This document shows, piece after piece, positions 1 to 5,982 of a DNA stretch of 6,465 nt; the stretch's first letter is position 1, and every line of letters begins with the position of its first letter. The stretch covers positions 1-6,465 of the forward strand of contig SKPT01000581.1 in assembly GCA_007119405.1 (NCBI GenBank). The letters are read 5' to 3'. The notes below the pieces were generated by a model that ran no database searches, had not been told where the DNA came from, and was given only the letters and a program-made list of their open reading frames with translations. The translations under genes were made by a program, and so were the position numbers. This DNA comes from Phycisphaeraceae bacterium. Lineage in GTDB: Bacteria > Planctomycetota > Phycisphaerae > Phycisphaerales > Phycisphaeraceae.

Positions 1-1
1 C

Positions 2-646
2 GGCGGCGAGGTGACGCTCCAGGTCGAGCTGACGGCCTGCGCGGCCGACGGCGACCAGCGACTGGGGCGCGTCGAGCTGCGCGGGCCCGGCGAAGAGCTG
101 CTCTGGGCGGGCGAGGATCTGCCCGGCGGGCGGCTGCGCCTGGCACTGCCCGGGATGCGACAGCGCGGCTACGTCACGGCGCGCGCCTTCGGCGCGGTCC
201 AGGGCAAGGCCGAGGGCGGCCGGCACGGCCCGGCGCAGGTGGCGATCAGCAACCCGGTGTACTTTCACCCGCCCGGCGAGGGCTTCGAGAAGCCGATGCC
301 CACGCGCGTGCGTGTCGCGGCCGGGGACGACTCGCCCTTCGCCGGCGCGACGGTGCGCTTCGAGACGGCCGGCGGCGAGCTGCTGGAGAAGGGGCGGCTG
401 ACGCGCGACGGCGCTGAGGTGACGATGCCGGCCCACGGCCGCGTCACCTGTGTCGATCAGGACGGCCGATCGCGCACGCTCTACCTGATCACCGCCAACG
501 AGCGGCTGATGGAGGTGCAGCGTTATCTATACCGCGGCCGGTTCCTGCGCGACTTTCCGAACAGCGCCTCGGGCGTGGTGCCGCCGGAGGCGTGGCGGCT
601 GGAGGATTACCGCCGGGCCATGGAGCGGGTGACGTTGCGCGTGTAG
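2..646 (+). CDS. C-terminal part of a PHP/CehA-like metallohydrolase-type protein (5' end outside window)
   Basis: The reading frame is already open at the left edge (codons GGC GGC GAG precede a GTG at 11), so this is the last 214 residues of a longer protein, not a gene starting at 11. What is seen: a beta-rich sequence with alternating hydrophobic residues, the segment SNPVYFHP (nt 248-271), a second beta-rich stretch, and a charged C-terminal tail ending in MERVTLRV. A region reading 'GYVTARAFG...VAISNPVYF' is typical of the Ig-like domain behind the metal-binding PHP domain in CehA/McbA-type phosphohydrolases, where it follows 'R.EL...G' repeats like the one at about nt 74-95. No metal ligands are visible because the catalytic domain would lie upstream. 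The family assignment is inferred from this tail only; another secreted or cytosolic protein with an Ig-like tail is possible. It ends 20 nt before a REP-like hairpin and is probably a separate transcript from the following phosphatase gene. Confidence 0.6.
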   Translation, partial: GGEVTLQVELTACAADGDQRLGRVELRGPGEELLWAGEDLPGGRLRLALPGMRQRGYVTARAFGAVQGKAEGGRHGPAQVAISNPVYFHPPGEGFEKPMPTRVRVAAGDDSPFAGATVRFETAGGELLEKGRLTRDGAEVTMPAHGRVTCVDQDGRSRTLYLITANERLMEVQRYLYRGRFLRDFPNSASGVVPPEAWRLEDYRRAMERVTLRV

Positions 647-665
647 GAGCGCGTGGCACCGGAAG

Positions 666-723
666 GGCAAGCCGTGCACCCTGGGCCCACCGCACGGCTT
701 GCCGCTTCGCGGACAAGCCGTGG
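666..723 (+). repeat. REP-like palindromic repeat, copy A
   Basis: GGCAAGCCGTGC at 666-677 and its exact reverse complement at 692-703 form a 12-bp stem around a 14-nt loop. A small GC hairpin (CCGC-TTC-GCGG, 702-712) and a third copy of CAAGCCGTGG (714-723) follow. The same stem, loop length and 20-bp flank (19 of 20 identical) recur in opposite orientation at 3246-3303, while the loop bases differ. It lies 20 nt past the stop codon of the preceding gene, a position typical of REP elements that stabilise mRNA ends or stop transcription. There is no T-run, so it is not a standard intrinsic terminator. The rest of the gap, 724-849, shows no gene or clear regulatory site. Confidence 0.8.
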
Positions 724-849
724 CACCCTCGACTCGCGTGGTTCTTCGGACCAGGTTCGGGAGCACACATCACGGCCGGGATGCGGTGCGGCACGCGTTC
801 AGGCAACCGAGGCCACTGAAAAACCCCAACACCGGTGAATCCCGCGACG

Positions 850-924
850 AACCGCGAAGGGGCGAAGGTGCAGGGGATTAAACTCTCTCTTCGCGTCCTT
901 CGCCTGCTTCGCTTCTTCGCGGTT
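850..924. repeat. Palindromic intergenic repeat of the GCGAAG type
   Basis: The ends 850-867 and 907-924 are inverted repeats matching at 16 of 18 positions, with the outer ten (AACCGCGAAG / CTTCGCGGTT) perfect. The arms are built of short GCGAAG units (more of them in the right arm, from about 889), and the middle is an AT-richer segment around 877-888. Repeats of this style are scattered between genes in several GC-rich environmental bacteria. Translation can be forced through it (from an ATG at 835), but the product is repeat-derived. It ends 30 nt before the phosphatase start codon, so it belongs to that gene's upstream region and could fold in its leader RNA. Confidence 0.7.
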
Positions 925-941
925 TCTCAGAGTCCCCGACC

Positions 942-947
942 GAGGAA
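942..947 (+). promoter_or_regulatory. Ribosome binding site of the histidine phosphatase gene
   Basis: GAGGAA ends 7 nt before the ATG at 955. This decides the start: the ATG at 835 in the same frame has no such site and would translate the palindromic repeat, and the ATG at 950 is in another frame that stops after a few codons. Confidence 0.75.
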
Positions 948-954
948 CGATGGC

Positions 955-1668
955 ATGCAGCTTTATCTGATTCGACACGGCGAGATCGCCGGCGACCCGC
1001 ACGAGCAATACCCCGACCCGCCGCCGACGCTTCAGCGCTGCCTGTCTGAACGTGGCCAGGCGCAGGCGGCGGCGTTGGCCGAGGCGCTGGCGGACGTGCG
1101 TTTCGATCACGTGTTCGCGTCGACGCTGGGCCGGGCGATCCAGACCGCCCAGCCGCTGGCCCGGCAGAGCGGGGTCGAGCTGCGGGCCCTGCCGTGGCTG
1201 ATCGAGTGGCGGCCGGCCACGGTGCTGGGCGAGTGCGACGAGACGCAGTACGAGACGATTCTCGCCGCGGCGCAGCAGCGCCGGCCGGAGCAGACGTGGA
1301 AGACGCCGGCCGGGGAGGGGATGCTGGAGCTCGCCCATCGCGTGATCGTCGGGTTCCTCGAGACGATGCAGGGCCTGGGCGTGCACGCCGGGCATGGCGG
1401 ATACCTGCTCGACGCCCCGGACGACACCCGGCGCATCGCCATGGTGGCGCACGGCGGATCGCTGGGCACGCTGGCGGCCTTTCTGTTGGGCGTGCCGATG
1501 CGGCCGCCGACGCCTATCAGCTTCGAGCAGACGGCGGTGGCGGTGTTCAAGTTCGTCCGCCGGGTGGACGTGTGGTACCCGGCCTTGCAGATCGGCGCGC
1601 CGTACACCGCGGACGCACTGGATCGCCAGGCGGATGCCGGTGCGAGCACCGCGTCCGTCGGCCGGTAA
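955..1668 (+). CDS. Histidine phosphatase family protein (phosphoglycerate-mutase-like)
   Basis: This 237-residue protein belongs to the histidine phosphatase superfamily (branch 1), which moves or removes phosphate through a phosphohistidine intermediate. The start at 955 puts the hallmark RHGE at residues 7-10 (nucleophile H8), right after the first beta strand MQLYLI, as usual in the family. Further signatures: LSERGQAQA (30-38), STLGRAIQTA (56-65, phosphate-pocket R60), E84 as likely proton donor, and VAHGGSLGTL (164-173) with the second catalytic histidine H166. The length fits small cytosolic phosphatases. The substrate cannot be read from sequence: sugar phosphates, nucleotide-pathway phosphates such as alpha-ribazole phosphate, and phosphoproteins are all handled by relatives. 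A tail after residue about 205 (VWYPALQIGAPYTADALDRQ and on) is not part of the core motif set. No signal peptide is seen. The gene is 241 bp from the UPF0261 gene on the same strand, so co-transcription is possible but unproven. Confidence 0.9.
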   Translation: MQLYLIRHGEIAGDPHEQYPDPPPTLQRCLSERGQAQAAALAEALADVRFDHVFASTLGRAIQTAQPLARQSGVELRALPWLIEWRPATVLGECDETQYETILAAAQQRRPEQTWKTPAGEGMLELAHRVIVGFLETMQGLGVHAGHGGYLLDAPDDTRRIAMVAHGGSLGTLAAFLLGVPMRPPTPISFEQTAVAVFKFVRRVDVWYPALQIGAPYTADALDRQADAGASTASVGR

Positions 1669-1799
1669 GAGGCGATGGCCTGCGGCCGCTTCAAGCACAA
1701 GCGCGACGCGCCGTTGATCGTGCGCTTCCGGACCCGGACGCGGGGCCCGGCAAGGCCTGGGGTGGTGCGGCGAGCATCCGACCGAGCACGTGCGGGCCG

Positions 1800-1824
1800 T
1801 GCCGCGTCCATTTACAACGCGGCA
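1800..1824. other. Hairpin in the phosphatase-UPF0261 gap
   Basis: TGCCGCGT (1800-1807) and ACGCGGCA (1817-1824) are perfect 8-bp inverted repeats around a 9-nt AT-rich loop. It lies 131 nt past the phosphatase stop and 85 nt before the UPF0261 start. No T-run follows, so it could be an operator-like palindrome or leader RNA stem as easily as a terminator. A weaker 6-bp stem with a 7-nt loop sits at 1846-1864. The rest of the gap 1669-1909 shows no convincing gene: an open frame from 1675 is arginine-rich and overlaps the next gene. Confidence 0.4.
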
Positions 1825-1909
1825 GGGGTCGCTCAAAATGTCCGGCGCGGCTGGGGCGGCCGCGAGAGGTTATCCTGTGGGCCGGCGGCGGTGACCAGGG
1901 AGACGCGAC

Positions 1910-3154
1910 ATGACGCCGAAGCAAGCCGTTCTGATGGTCGGTGCCTTCGACACCAAGGGCGAGGAGTATGCCTATCTTCGCCAGCGGATCGAGCAGCGCG
2001 GGCATGCGGTGCTGGCGATGGACACGGGCGTGATGGGCACGACGGAGCTATTTGAGGTGGACGTCGCGGCCGAGCGCGTCGCGGAGGCGGGCGGGACGCC
2101 GCTGGCGAAGCTTCGCGCCGACGAGGACCGGGGCGAGGCGATGAAAGTGATGGCCGCCGGCGCGGCGCGGATGGCTCGTGAGCTTTACGAGCAGGGACGC
2201 GTCGCGGGCGTGATCGGCATGGGCGGCACGGGCGGCAGCACGGTGGTGGCCAGCGCCATGCGGGCCCTGCCGGTGGGGGTGCCCAAGGTGTGCGTGTCGA
2301 CGGCGGCGTCGGGCGACACGTCGAGCTACGTGGGCACCAAGGACGTGACGATGATCCCCTCGATCGTGGACGTCGCGGGGCTCAACCGCGTCTCGCGGAT
2401 CATCTTCGCCCAGGCGGCCGGGGCGATCACGGGCATGATCGATGCCCCGCCGGCGGCGGACGCGGAGGATCGGCCGGTGATTGCGGCGTCGATGTTCGGC
2501 AACACGACCGCGTGCGTCGACCGCTGCCGTGCCAGCCTCAGCGAGCGGGGCTACGAGGTGCTGGTGTTTCACGCCACCGGCGCCGGGGGGCGAACGATGG
2601 AGTCGCTGGTGGACGAAGGCTTGGTCGACGCGGTACTGGACCTCACGACGACCGAGTGGGCGGACACGGTGTGCGGCGGCGTGTTCGACGCCGGGCCGGA
2701 CCGCCTCAGCGCGCCGGGTCGCCGGGGCATCCCGCACCTGATCGCGCCCGGATGTGTCGACATGGCGAACTTCAACGGCCCGGCCGGGGTGCCGCAGCAC
2801 TACCGCGACGCGGGTCGGCTGTTTTACGACTGGAACCCGAGCGTGACGCTGATGCGCACCAACGTCGAGGAGAACGCGCGCATGGGCGCGGTCTTCGCCG
2901 AGAAGGCCAACGCCGCCCAGGGGCCGGTGGCGATCCTGCTGCCGCTGCGGGGCGTGTCGATTCTTGACGGCGACGGCGAACGGTTCTGCGACCGCGAGGC
3001 CGACCAGGCGATGTTCGACGCGCTAAAGCGCGACCTCAAGCCGGGCATCGAGGTCGTGGAGATGGATTGCAACATCAACGACCCGCCGTTCGCGGACAAG
3101 GCGGTGGAGATGATGCTGGCGTTGATCGGCCAGGGGCAGGCGGTGAAGTCGTAG
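1910..3154 (+). CDS. UPF0261 family protein, Tm-1-like ATP-binding domain
   Basis: This 414-residue cytosolic protein matches the UPF0261/Tm-1-like family over its usual full length (just over 400). Characteristic segments in order: VGAFDTKGEEY (10-20), the glycine-rich GMGGTGGS (103-110), SIVDVAGLNR (151-160), MFGNTT (195-200), FHATGAGGRTME (220-231), DLTTTEWAD (244-252), PGCVDMANF (280-288) and DCNINDPPFA (386-395). In tomato Tm-1 the equivalent domain is the N-terminal part, which binds ATP and the tobamovirus replicase; the bacterial role is not established. The start is supported by AGGGAG at 1897-1902, seven bases upstream of the ATG. The next gene on the strand encodes the TIM-barrel half of Tm-1-type proteins, which strongly suggests that the two products work together. 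An enzymatic role on a small molecule using the phosphate-binding glycine loop is likely but is an inference. No signal peptide or membrane segment is seen. Confidence 0.93.
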   Translation: MTPKQAVLMVGAFDTKGEEYAYLRQRIEQRGHAVLAMDTGVMGTTELFEVDVAAERVAEAGGTPLAKLRADEDRGEAMKVMAAGAARMARELYEQGRVAGVIGMGGTGGSTVVASAMRALPVGVPKVCVSTAASGDTSSYVGTKDVTMIPSIVDVAGLNRVSRIIFAQAAGAITGMIDAPPAADAEDRPVIAASMFGNTTACVDRCRASLSERGYEVLVFHATGAGGRTMESLVDEGLVDAVLDLTTTEWADTVCGGVFDAGPDRLSAPGRRGIPHLIAPGCVDMANFNGPAGVPQHYRDAGRLFYDWNPSVTLMRTNVEENARMGAVFAEKANAAQGPVAILLPLRGVSILDGDGERFCDREADQAMFDALKRDLKPGIEVVEMDCNINDPPFADKAVEMMLALIGQGQAVKS

Positions 3155-3197
3155 CCTGCTCAGCCGACCGTGAGGCCGGGCGCGGGCCCCTCCTTTG

Positions 3198-3362
3198 TTG
3201 ACCTTTGAATGGTCAACTTCACCGGGATCCGGCGCCTCGGGGGGGCCACGGCTTGACCGCGAAGCGGCAAGCCGTGCGATCGTCGGCAGACGCACGGCTT
3301 GCCCTTCGGGACAAGCCGTGGCACCCCACGACCTGGAGTTAAAGCGACCATTCAAAGGTCAA
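3198..3362. repeat. Compound palindromic element with 17-bp inverted ends
   Basis: TTGACCTTTGAATGGTC at 3198-3214 recurs as its exact reverse complement at 3346-3362. These ends enclose the nested palindrome copy B (3246-3321), giving a symmetric 165-bp unit. The left end is itself a dyad: GTTGACC (3197-3203) and GGTCAAC (3211-3217) around 7 nt, which resembles an operator. The unit resembles a miniature inverted-repeat element without coding capacity; no target duplication is evident at its borders. It fills most of the gap between the two Tm-1-type genes and may fold in their joint transcript. Confidence 0.65.
3246..3321 (-). repeat. REP-like nested palindrome, copy B
   Basis: Four copies of the 10-mer CAAGCCGTGS alternate in orientation: 3246-3255 (-), 3268-3277 (+), 3292-3301 (-) and 3312-3321 (+). 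The inner stem is GGCAAGCCGTGC 3266-3277 with 3292-3303 around a 14-nt loop; the outer stem is 3246-3255 with 3312-3321. The spacers also pair in part (CGAAG 3260-3264 with CTTCG 3304-3308). Its part 3246-3303 is the reverse-oriented relative of copy A at 666-723, sharing everything but the loop and one flank base. Strand is given relative to copy A. Confidence 0.8.
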
Positions 3363-3378
3363 TAACAGGCCTTATTCC

Positions 3379-3404
3379 CTCTGTGCTCTCTGTGCCTCTG
3401 TGGT
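3379..3404 (-). repeat. CACAGAG-type repeat arm, solitary copy
   Basis: This 26-bp sequence, made of CTCTGTG-like units, differs by one base from the right arm of the element at 4299-4471 and, in reverse complement, by one base from its left arm. No partner arm lies nearby, so it is a half element or a remnant. It is followed by GGTTTTTCAATGG (3402-3414), whose reverse complement differs by one base from CCACTGAAAAACC at 813-825 beside the other palindromic repeat. Confidence 0.7.
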
Positions 3405-3435
3405 TTTTCAATGGTTCCGGCCAACCGCCGGGGCA

Positions 3436-3442
3436 GAAAGGT
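3436..3442 (+). promoter_or_regulatory. Ribosome binding site of the PEP-hydrolase-family gene
   Basis: AGAAAGG lies 7 nt before the ATG at 3450. This favours 3450 over the in-frame ATG at 3411, which directly abuts the repeat arm, has no purine-rich site and would add a non-conserved leader. Confidence 0.6.
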
Positions 3443-3449
3443 TCAAGCG

Positions 3450-4280
3450 ATGGCATTCACACGACAGCAGGTGCTCGAGCGCCTGCGCCGCAACATCGAG
3501 CAGCGGGTGCCGATCATCGGCGGCGGCGCGGGCACGGGCATCAGCGCCAAGTTCCAGGAGGCCGGCGGCGTCGATCTGCTGATCATCTACAACTCCGGCC
3601 GCTTCCGCATGGCGGGCCGGGGCTCGCTGGCGGGATGCATGCCCTACGGCGACGCCAACGCCATCGTCATGGACATGGCCAACGAGGTGCTGACCGTCGT
3701 ACGCGACACGCCGGTGCTCGCCGGCGTGTGCGGCACGGATCCCTTCCGGCTGATGGACGTGTTCCTCAAACAGGTGCGCGATGCGGGCTTCTCGGGCGTG
3801 CAGAACTTCCCGACCGTCGGGCTCTGCGACGGCGTGTTCCGCGCCAACCTCGAGGAATCGGGGATGGGATACAGCCTCGAGGTGGACATGATCCGCACGG
3901 CCCACGAGCTGGACCTGTTCACGTCCCCCTACGCGTTCGACGAGGACGAAGCGAGGCAGATGACCGAGGCCGGCGCGGACGTGATCGTGGCCCACATGGG
4001 GCTGACGACGAAGGGCTCGATCGGCGCCGAGACCAGCCGAAGCCTCGAGGACTGCGTCGGCGCGGTGCAGGCGATCGCCGACGCGGCCCGCGAAATCAAC
4101 CCCGAGGTCATCGTGCTGTGCCACGGCGGGCCGATCGCCATGCCCGACGACGCGCAGTACATCCTGTCGCGCACCGAGCACGTGCACGGCTTCTACGGCG
4201 CCTCCAGCGTGGAGCGTCTGCCCACCGAGATCGCCATCACCGAGCAGATGAAGCGCTTCAAGGCCATCGGCTTCAGTTAA
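3450..4280 (+). CDS. Phosphoenolpyruvate hydrolase family (Tm-1 C-terminal TIM-barrel) protein
   Basis: This 276-residue protein matches the family named PEP hydrolase, earlier the TIM-barrel signal transduction domain, which forms the C-terminal half of tomato Tm-1. Motifs in order: [15 protein letters not shown] (21-35), [16 protein letters not shown] (47-62), GVCGTDPF (92-99), [13 protein letters not shown] (116-128), [16 protein letters not shown] (181-196), [12 protein letters not shown] (224-235) and [14 protein letters not shown] (247-260). Glycine-rich loops at strand ends and the late HGGPI and GASS segments fit a phosphate-binding TIM barrel. The family name reflects an annotation of activity on phosphoenolpyruvate; relatives may act on another small phosphorylated or carboxylated compound. 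It begins 295 bp after the UPF0261 gene on the same strand, with only repeats between, so the pair is the split form of a Tm-1-type protein. It appears complete, cytosolic and intact. Confidence 0.93.
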   Translation: MAFTRQQVLERLRRNIEQRVPIIGGGAGTGISAKFQEAGGVDLLIIYNSGRFRMAGRGSLAGCMPYGDANAIVMDMANEVLTVVRDTPVLAGVCGTDPFRLMDVFLKQVRDAGFSGVQNFPTVGLCDGVFRANLEESGMGYSLEVDMIRTAHELDLFTSPYAFDEDEARQMTEAGADVIVAHMGLTTKGSIGAETSRSLEDCVGAVQAIADAAREINPEVIVLCHGGPIAMPDDAQYILSRTEHVHGFYGASSVERLPTEIAITEQMKRFKAIGFS

Positions 4281-4298
4281 CCCGGATCAAGCAGAACA

Positions 4299-4471
4299 AC
4301 CACAGAGACACAGAGAGCACAGAGACAGGAATCTATTGGGGGGAGTTCATGCGCGGCTTCCCAAGGCGTGGCAGACATCGCCGCGCAGCCCGCACTTTGC
4401 GGCAACGCTCGGTTTCTTCCGTAAAATCCCATCCCTCACCGCTTTCTCTGTGCTCTCCGTGCCTCTGTGGT
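4299..4471. repeat. 173-bp inverted-repeat element (MITE-like), CACAGAG type
   Basis: The arms 4299-4324 and 4446-4471 are inverted repeats, matching at 24 of 26 positions and composed of CACAGAG-like units. The 121-bp interior contains an 8-bp stem (TGCGCGGC 4350-4357 with GCCGCGCA 4380-4387, 22-nt loop). No credible gene lies within. The element occupies most of the gap between the PEP-hydrolase-family and nucleoside-hydrolase genes, starting 18 nt past the former's stop and ending 44 nt before the latter's start. It looks like a non-autonomous element or dispersed intergenic repeat; no flanking target duplication was recognised. Confidence 0.7.
4397..4427 (+). promoter_or_regulatory. Possible sigma-70-type promoter inside the repeat element
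   Basis: TTGCGG (4397-4402) and TAAAAT (4422-4427) resemble -35 and -10 boxes, with a longish 19-nt spacer. They lie in the only AT-richer part of the element and would start transcription roughly 80 nt before the nucleoside hydrolase gene. The -35 box is weak and the call rests on sequence similarity alone. Confidence 0.2.
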
Positions 4472-4515
4472 GAACATTCCGGCCTGCCCGACTTGATGCG
4501 AAGGTCACCCACACG

Positions 4516-5430
4516 ATGCAGAAGATCATCATCGACACCGATGCCGGCGACGACGTGGACGACGTGCTGGCGATCGCCTTCGCCCTGCTCCATGACGCGG
4601 TGAAGGTCGAGGCGATGACGACCGTGGGCTGGCGATCGATCGAGCGCGCCCGGCTGGTGCGCAAGCTGCTGCATGCCGCCGGGCAGGACAACGTACCCGT
4701 GGCCGCGGGCTTCGCGCTGCCCATGACGCCGCAGACGCCCGAGCAGTTCGCCGGCTACAGTCGCCCGGGCAAGCTCAGCCACACCGACGTCGTCGGCGAA
4801 GACGAGCAGGCCGCGTTCGAACCCGTCGGGACCACGGCGGTCGACCTGCTCATCCGCACCATCGAGGCGTCGCCCGGCGAGATCAGCATCGTGTGCATCG
4901 GCCAGCTCAGCAACGTGGCCGCGGCGCTGTGCGCCCGGCCGGAGATTGCGGGCCGGATTCAGCAGATCGCGATCATGGGCGGCGAGCTGGAGATCGTTCG
5001 GCGGGAGCACAACATCGCCTGCGATGCGATCGCCGCCGAGCTCGTGCTCCGCGCCGGCGTGCCCGTGTTCCTGGGCACCTGGAGCGTCACGCGCCAGTTC
5101 GTGCTCGACGAAGCCGACTGCAACCGCATCAAGGCACATGGCTCGGCGCTGACGGATCTGCTCGGCCGATGCATCGACCGCTGGTGGCCGACCAAGGGCG
5201 GGAAGGTCGGCCCGGTGATGTACGACCTCTCGCCGATCATCTGGACATTCGACCGGTCGCCGTTTGAGGTCAAGCCGATGCGCCTCCGCGTGGAGACGGC
5301 CGGCGAACTGACGCAGGGCATGACCATGCCGCAGCCCGGGGCGAGCGCTGATGACGCCAACGCCCTGGTCACGACGGGGATCGACGCGGAGCGCGTGCGC
5401 GAGATGTACCTGAGCACGCTGTTGGCGTAG
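4516..5430 (+). CDS. Nucleoside hydrolase-like protein
   Basis: This 304-residue protein has the length and layout of inosine/uridine-preferring nucleoside hydrolases, which cleave the N-glycosidic bond of ribonucleosides for base salvage. Seen: the N-terminal Asp cluster DTDAGDDVDD (7-16), which binds calcium and the ribose; PVAAG (61-65); CIGQLSNVAAAL (127-138), the counterpart of the usual GPLTN; IMGGE (153-157); EHNIACDAIAAELVL (164-178), the counterpart of the ribose-binding EFN..DP.AA; and MYDLSP (235-240), whose D237 replaces the late metal-binding Asp. The Asp cluster is the longer DTDxGDDxDD form found in a divergent subfamily, not DxDPGxDD. The usual catalytic His before the late Asp is Y236, and the early substrate Asn (GN) is replaced by GW (38-39). 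The base and nucleoside preference is therefore uncertain, and another N-riboside may be the substrate. AAGG at 4501-4504 is a weak, distant ribosome site, but the start places the Asp cluster at the expected position. It is cytosolic with no signal peptide. It follows the Tm-1-type pair on the same strand. Confidence 0.9.
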   Translation: MQKIIIDTDAGDDVDDVLAIAFALLHDAVKVEAMTTVGWRSIERARLVRKLLHAAGQDNVPVAAGFALPMTPQTPEQFAGYSRPGKLSHTDVVGEDEQAAFEPVGTTAVDLLIRTIEASPGEISIVCIGQLSNVAAALCARPEIAGRIQQIAIMGGELEIVRREHNIACDAIAAELVLRAGVPVFLGTWSVTRQFVLDEADCNRIKAHGSALTDLLGRCIDRWWPTKGGKVGPVMYDLSPIIWTFDRSPFEVKPMRLRVETAGELTQGMTMPQPGASADDANALVTTGIDAERVREMYLSTLLA

Positions 5431-5566
5431 GCCGTCGGCGAAGGCGGCGCACATGCGGTCGATGGTATCCGCTCGTCCAAGGAGAAGTTCCACTGCGATG
5501 ATGCGCCGAACGCGCCGTCAGTCCCGCGCAAGGTCGGATGAGCGTCCCGGTCCGGCCGAGGGCGCG

Positions 5567-5956
5567 TCAGGAACCCGGGGCCTTCAAGTCCAGCCGGAAC
5601 CGCTGGTCGCGGTTCATCGCTTGCAGGATCCGCCTGGCCTCGGCCGTCTCCTTGGGCTCCACCTCGGCCACGTCCAGCTCGTAGACACGGCCCGTGACGC
5701 AGCGAAGGTGGACGCGGTCGCCGGCCCAGCGAAGCTCCTGGAGCATCGACGTATACTCGTCAGCGCCGTCCAGGTCAGCCCCGTCGTCGCTGACGTGGAC
5801 GCCGCGCTCGTCCGGTGACAACACGTGCTCCCACTTCACGTCGCGCATGAGCGTGAGGCTGCGTACGCCCCAGAACGCGCCCGTCGCGATCACGAAGGAA
5901 ACGAGCAGGTCGTCCCCGTCCTCGGTGGTGATGCACGCGACCGGAATGGTCTCCAT
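5567..5956 (-). CDS. Hypothetical protein of 129 residues
   Basis: I do not recognise this protein. A strong ribosome site (GGGAGG, complement of 5963-5968) lies 6 nt before its ATG, so it is very probably expressed. It begins METIPVACITTEDGDDLLVSF, continues with a hydrophobic segment (VIATGAFWGVRSLTLM, about 22-37) too polar and short for a sure membrane helix, and alternates beta-like stretches (WEHVLS, VHVSDD, VHLRCV, VYELDVAEVEP). A charged, likely helical segment (ETAEARRILQAMNRDQRFRL, 103-122) closes it. It is acidic, small and probably cytosolic. It reads towards the nucleoside hydrolase gene; the two stops are 136 bp apart with no clear terminator. It lies downstream of the membrane protein gene on the same strand, 127 bp away. 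Confidence 0.7.
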   Translation of the reverse strand: METIPVACITTEDGDDLLVSFVIATGAFWGVRSLTLMRDVKWEHVLSPDERGVHVSDDGADLDGADEYTSMLQELRWAGDRVHLRCVTGRVYELDVAEVEPKETAEARRILQAMNRDQRFRLDLKAPGS

Positions 5957-5982
5957 CGTGACCCTCCCATTGGTGTTTCCGG

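Noticed and set aside
835..954. N-terminal extension of the histidine phosphatase from an upstream ATG
   Set aside because: It translates the palindromic repeat, lacks a ribosome site, and would push RHGE far from the N-terminus.
799..1836. Long antisense open frame opposite the phosphatase gene (also 1107-1811)
   Set aside because: Arginine- and histidine-rich low-complexity translation with no family motif; it mirrors the GC-rich third positions of the real gene.
1675..1909. Possible small gene between the phosphatase and UPF0261 genes
   Set aside because: Arginine-rich, no motif, and the frame continues into the next gene out of phase.
2048..2800. Long antisense frame opposite the UPF0261 gene
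   Set aside because: Composition is dominated by R, H and A, with no motif, while the + strand frame has full family signatures.
3171..3196. Terminator-like GC-rich stretch after the UPF0261 gene
   Set aside because: The stem needs bulges to form and is followed by only a few mixed T bases.
3411..3449. Upstream ATG for the PEP-hydrolase-family gene
   Set aside because: No purine-rich site before it, directly next to a repeat arm; the ATG at 3450 has AGAAAGG at good distance.
3246..4471. CRISPR array
   Set aside because: The repeats alternate in orientation, are few, and lack regular spacers; they are palindromic intergenic elements.
3299..4603. Long + strand frame spanning the repeats, the PEP-hydrolase-family gene and part of the next gene
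   Set aside because: It runs through repeat DNA and out of frame across two recognised genes; the translation is arginine-rich without motifs.
4333..5493. Long antisense frame opposite the nucleoside hydrolase gene (and the similar one at 3408-4187)
   Set aside because: Typical shadow frames in GC-rich DNA; no ribosome site or family motif.
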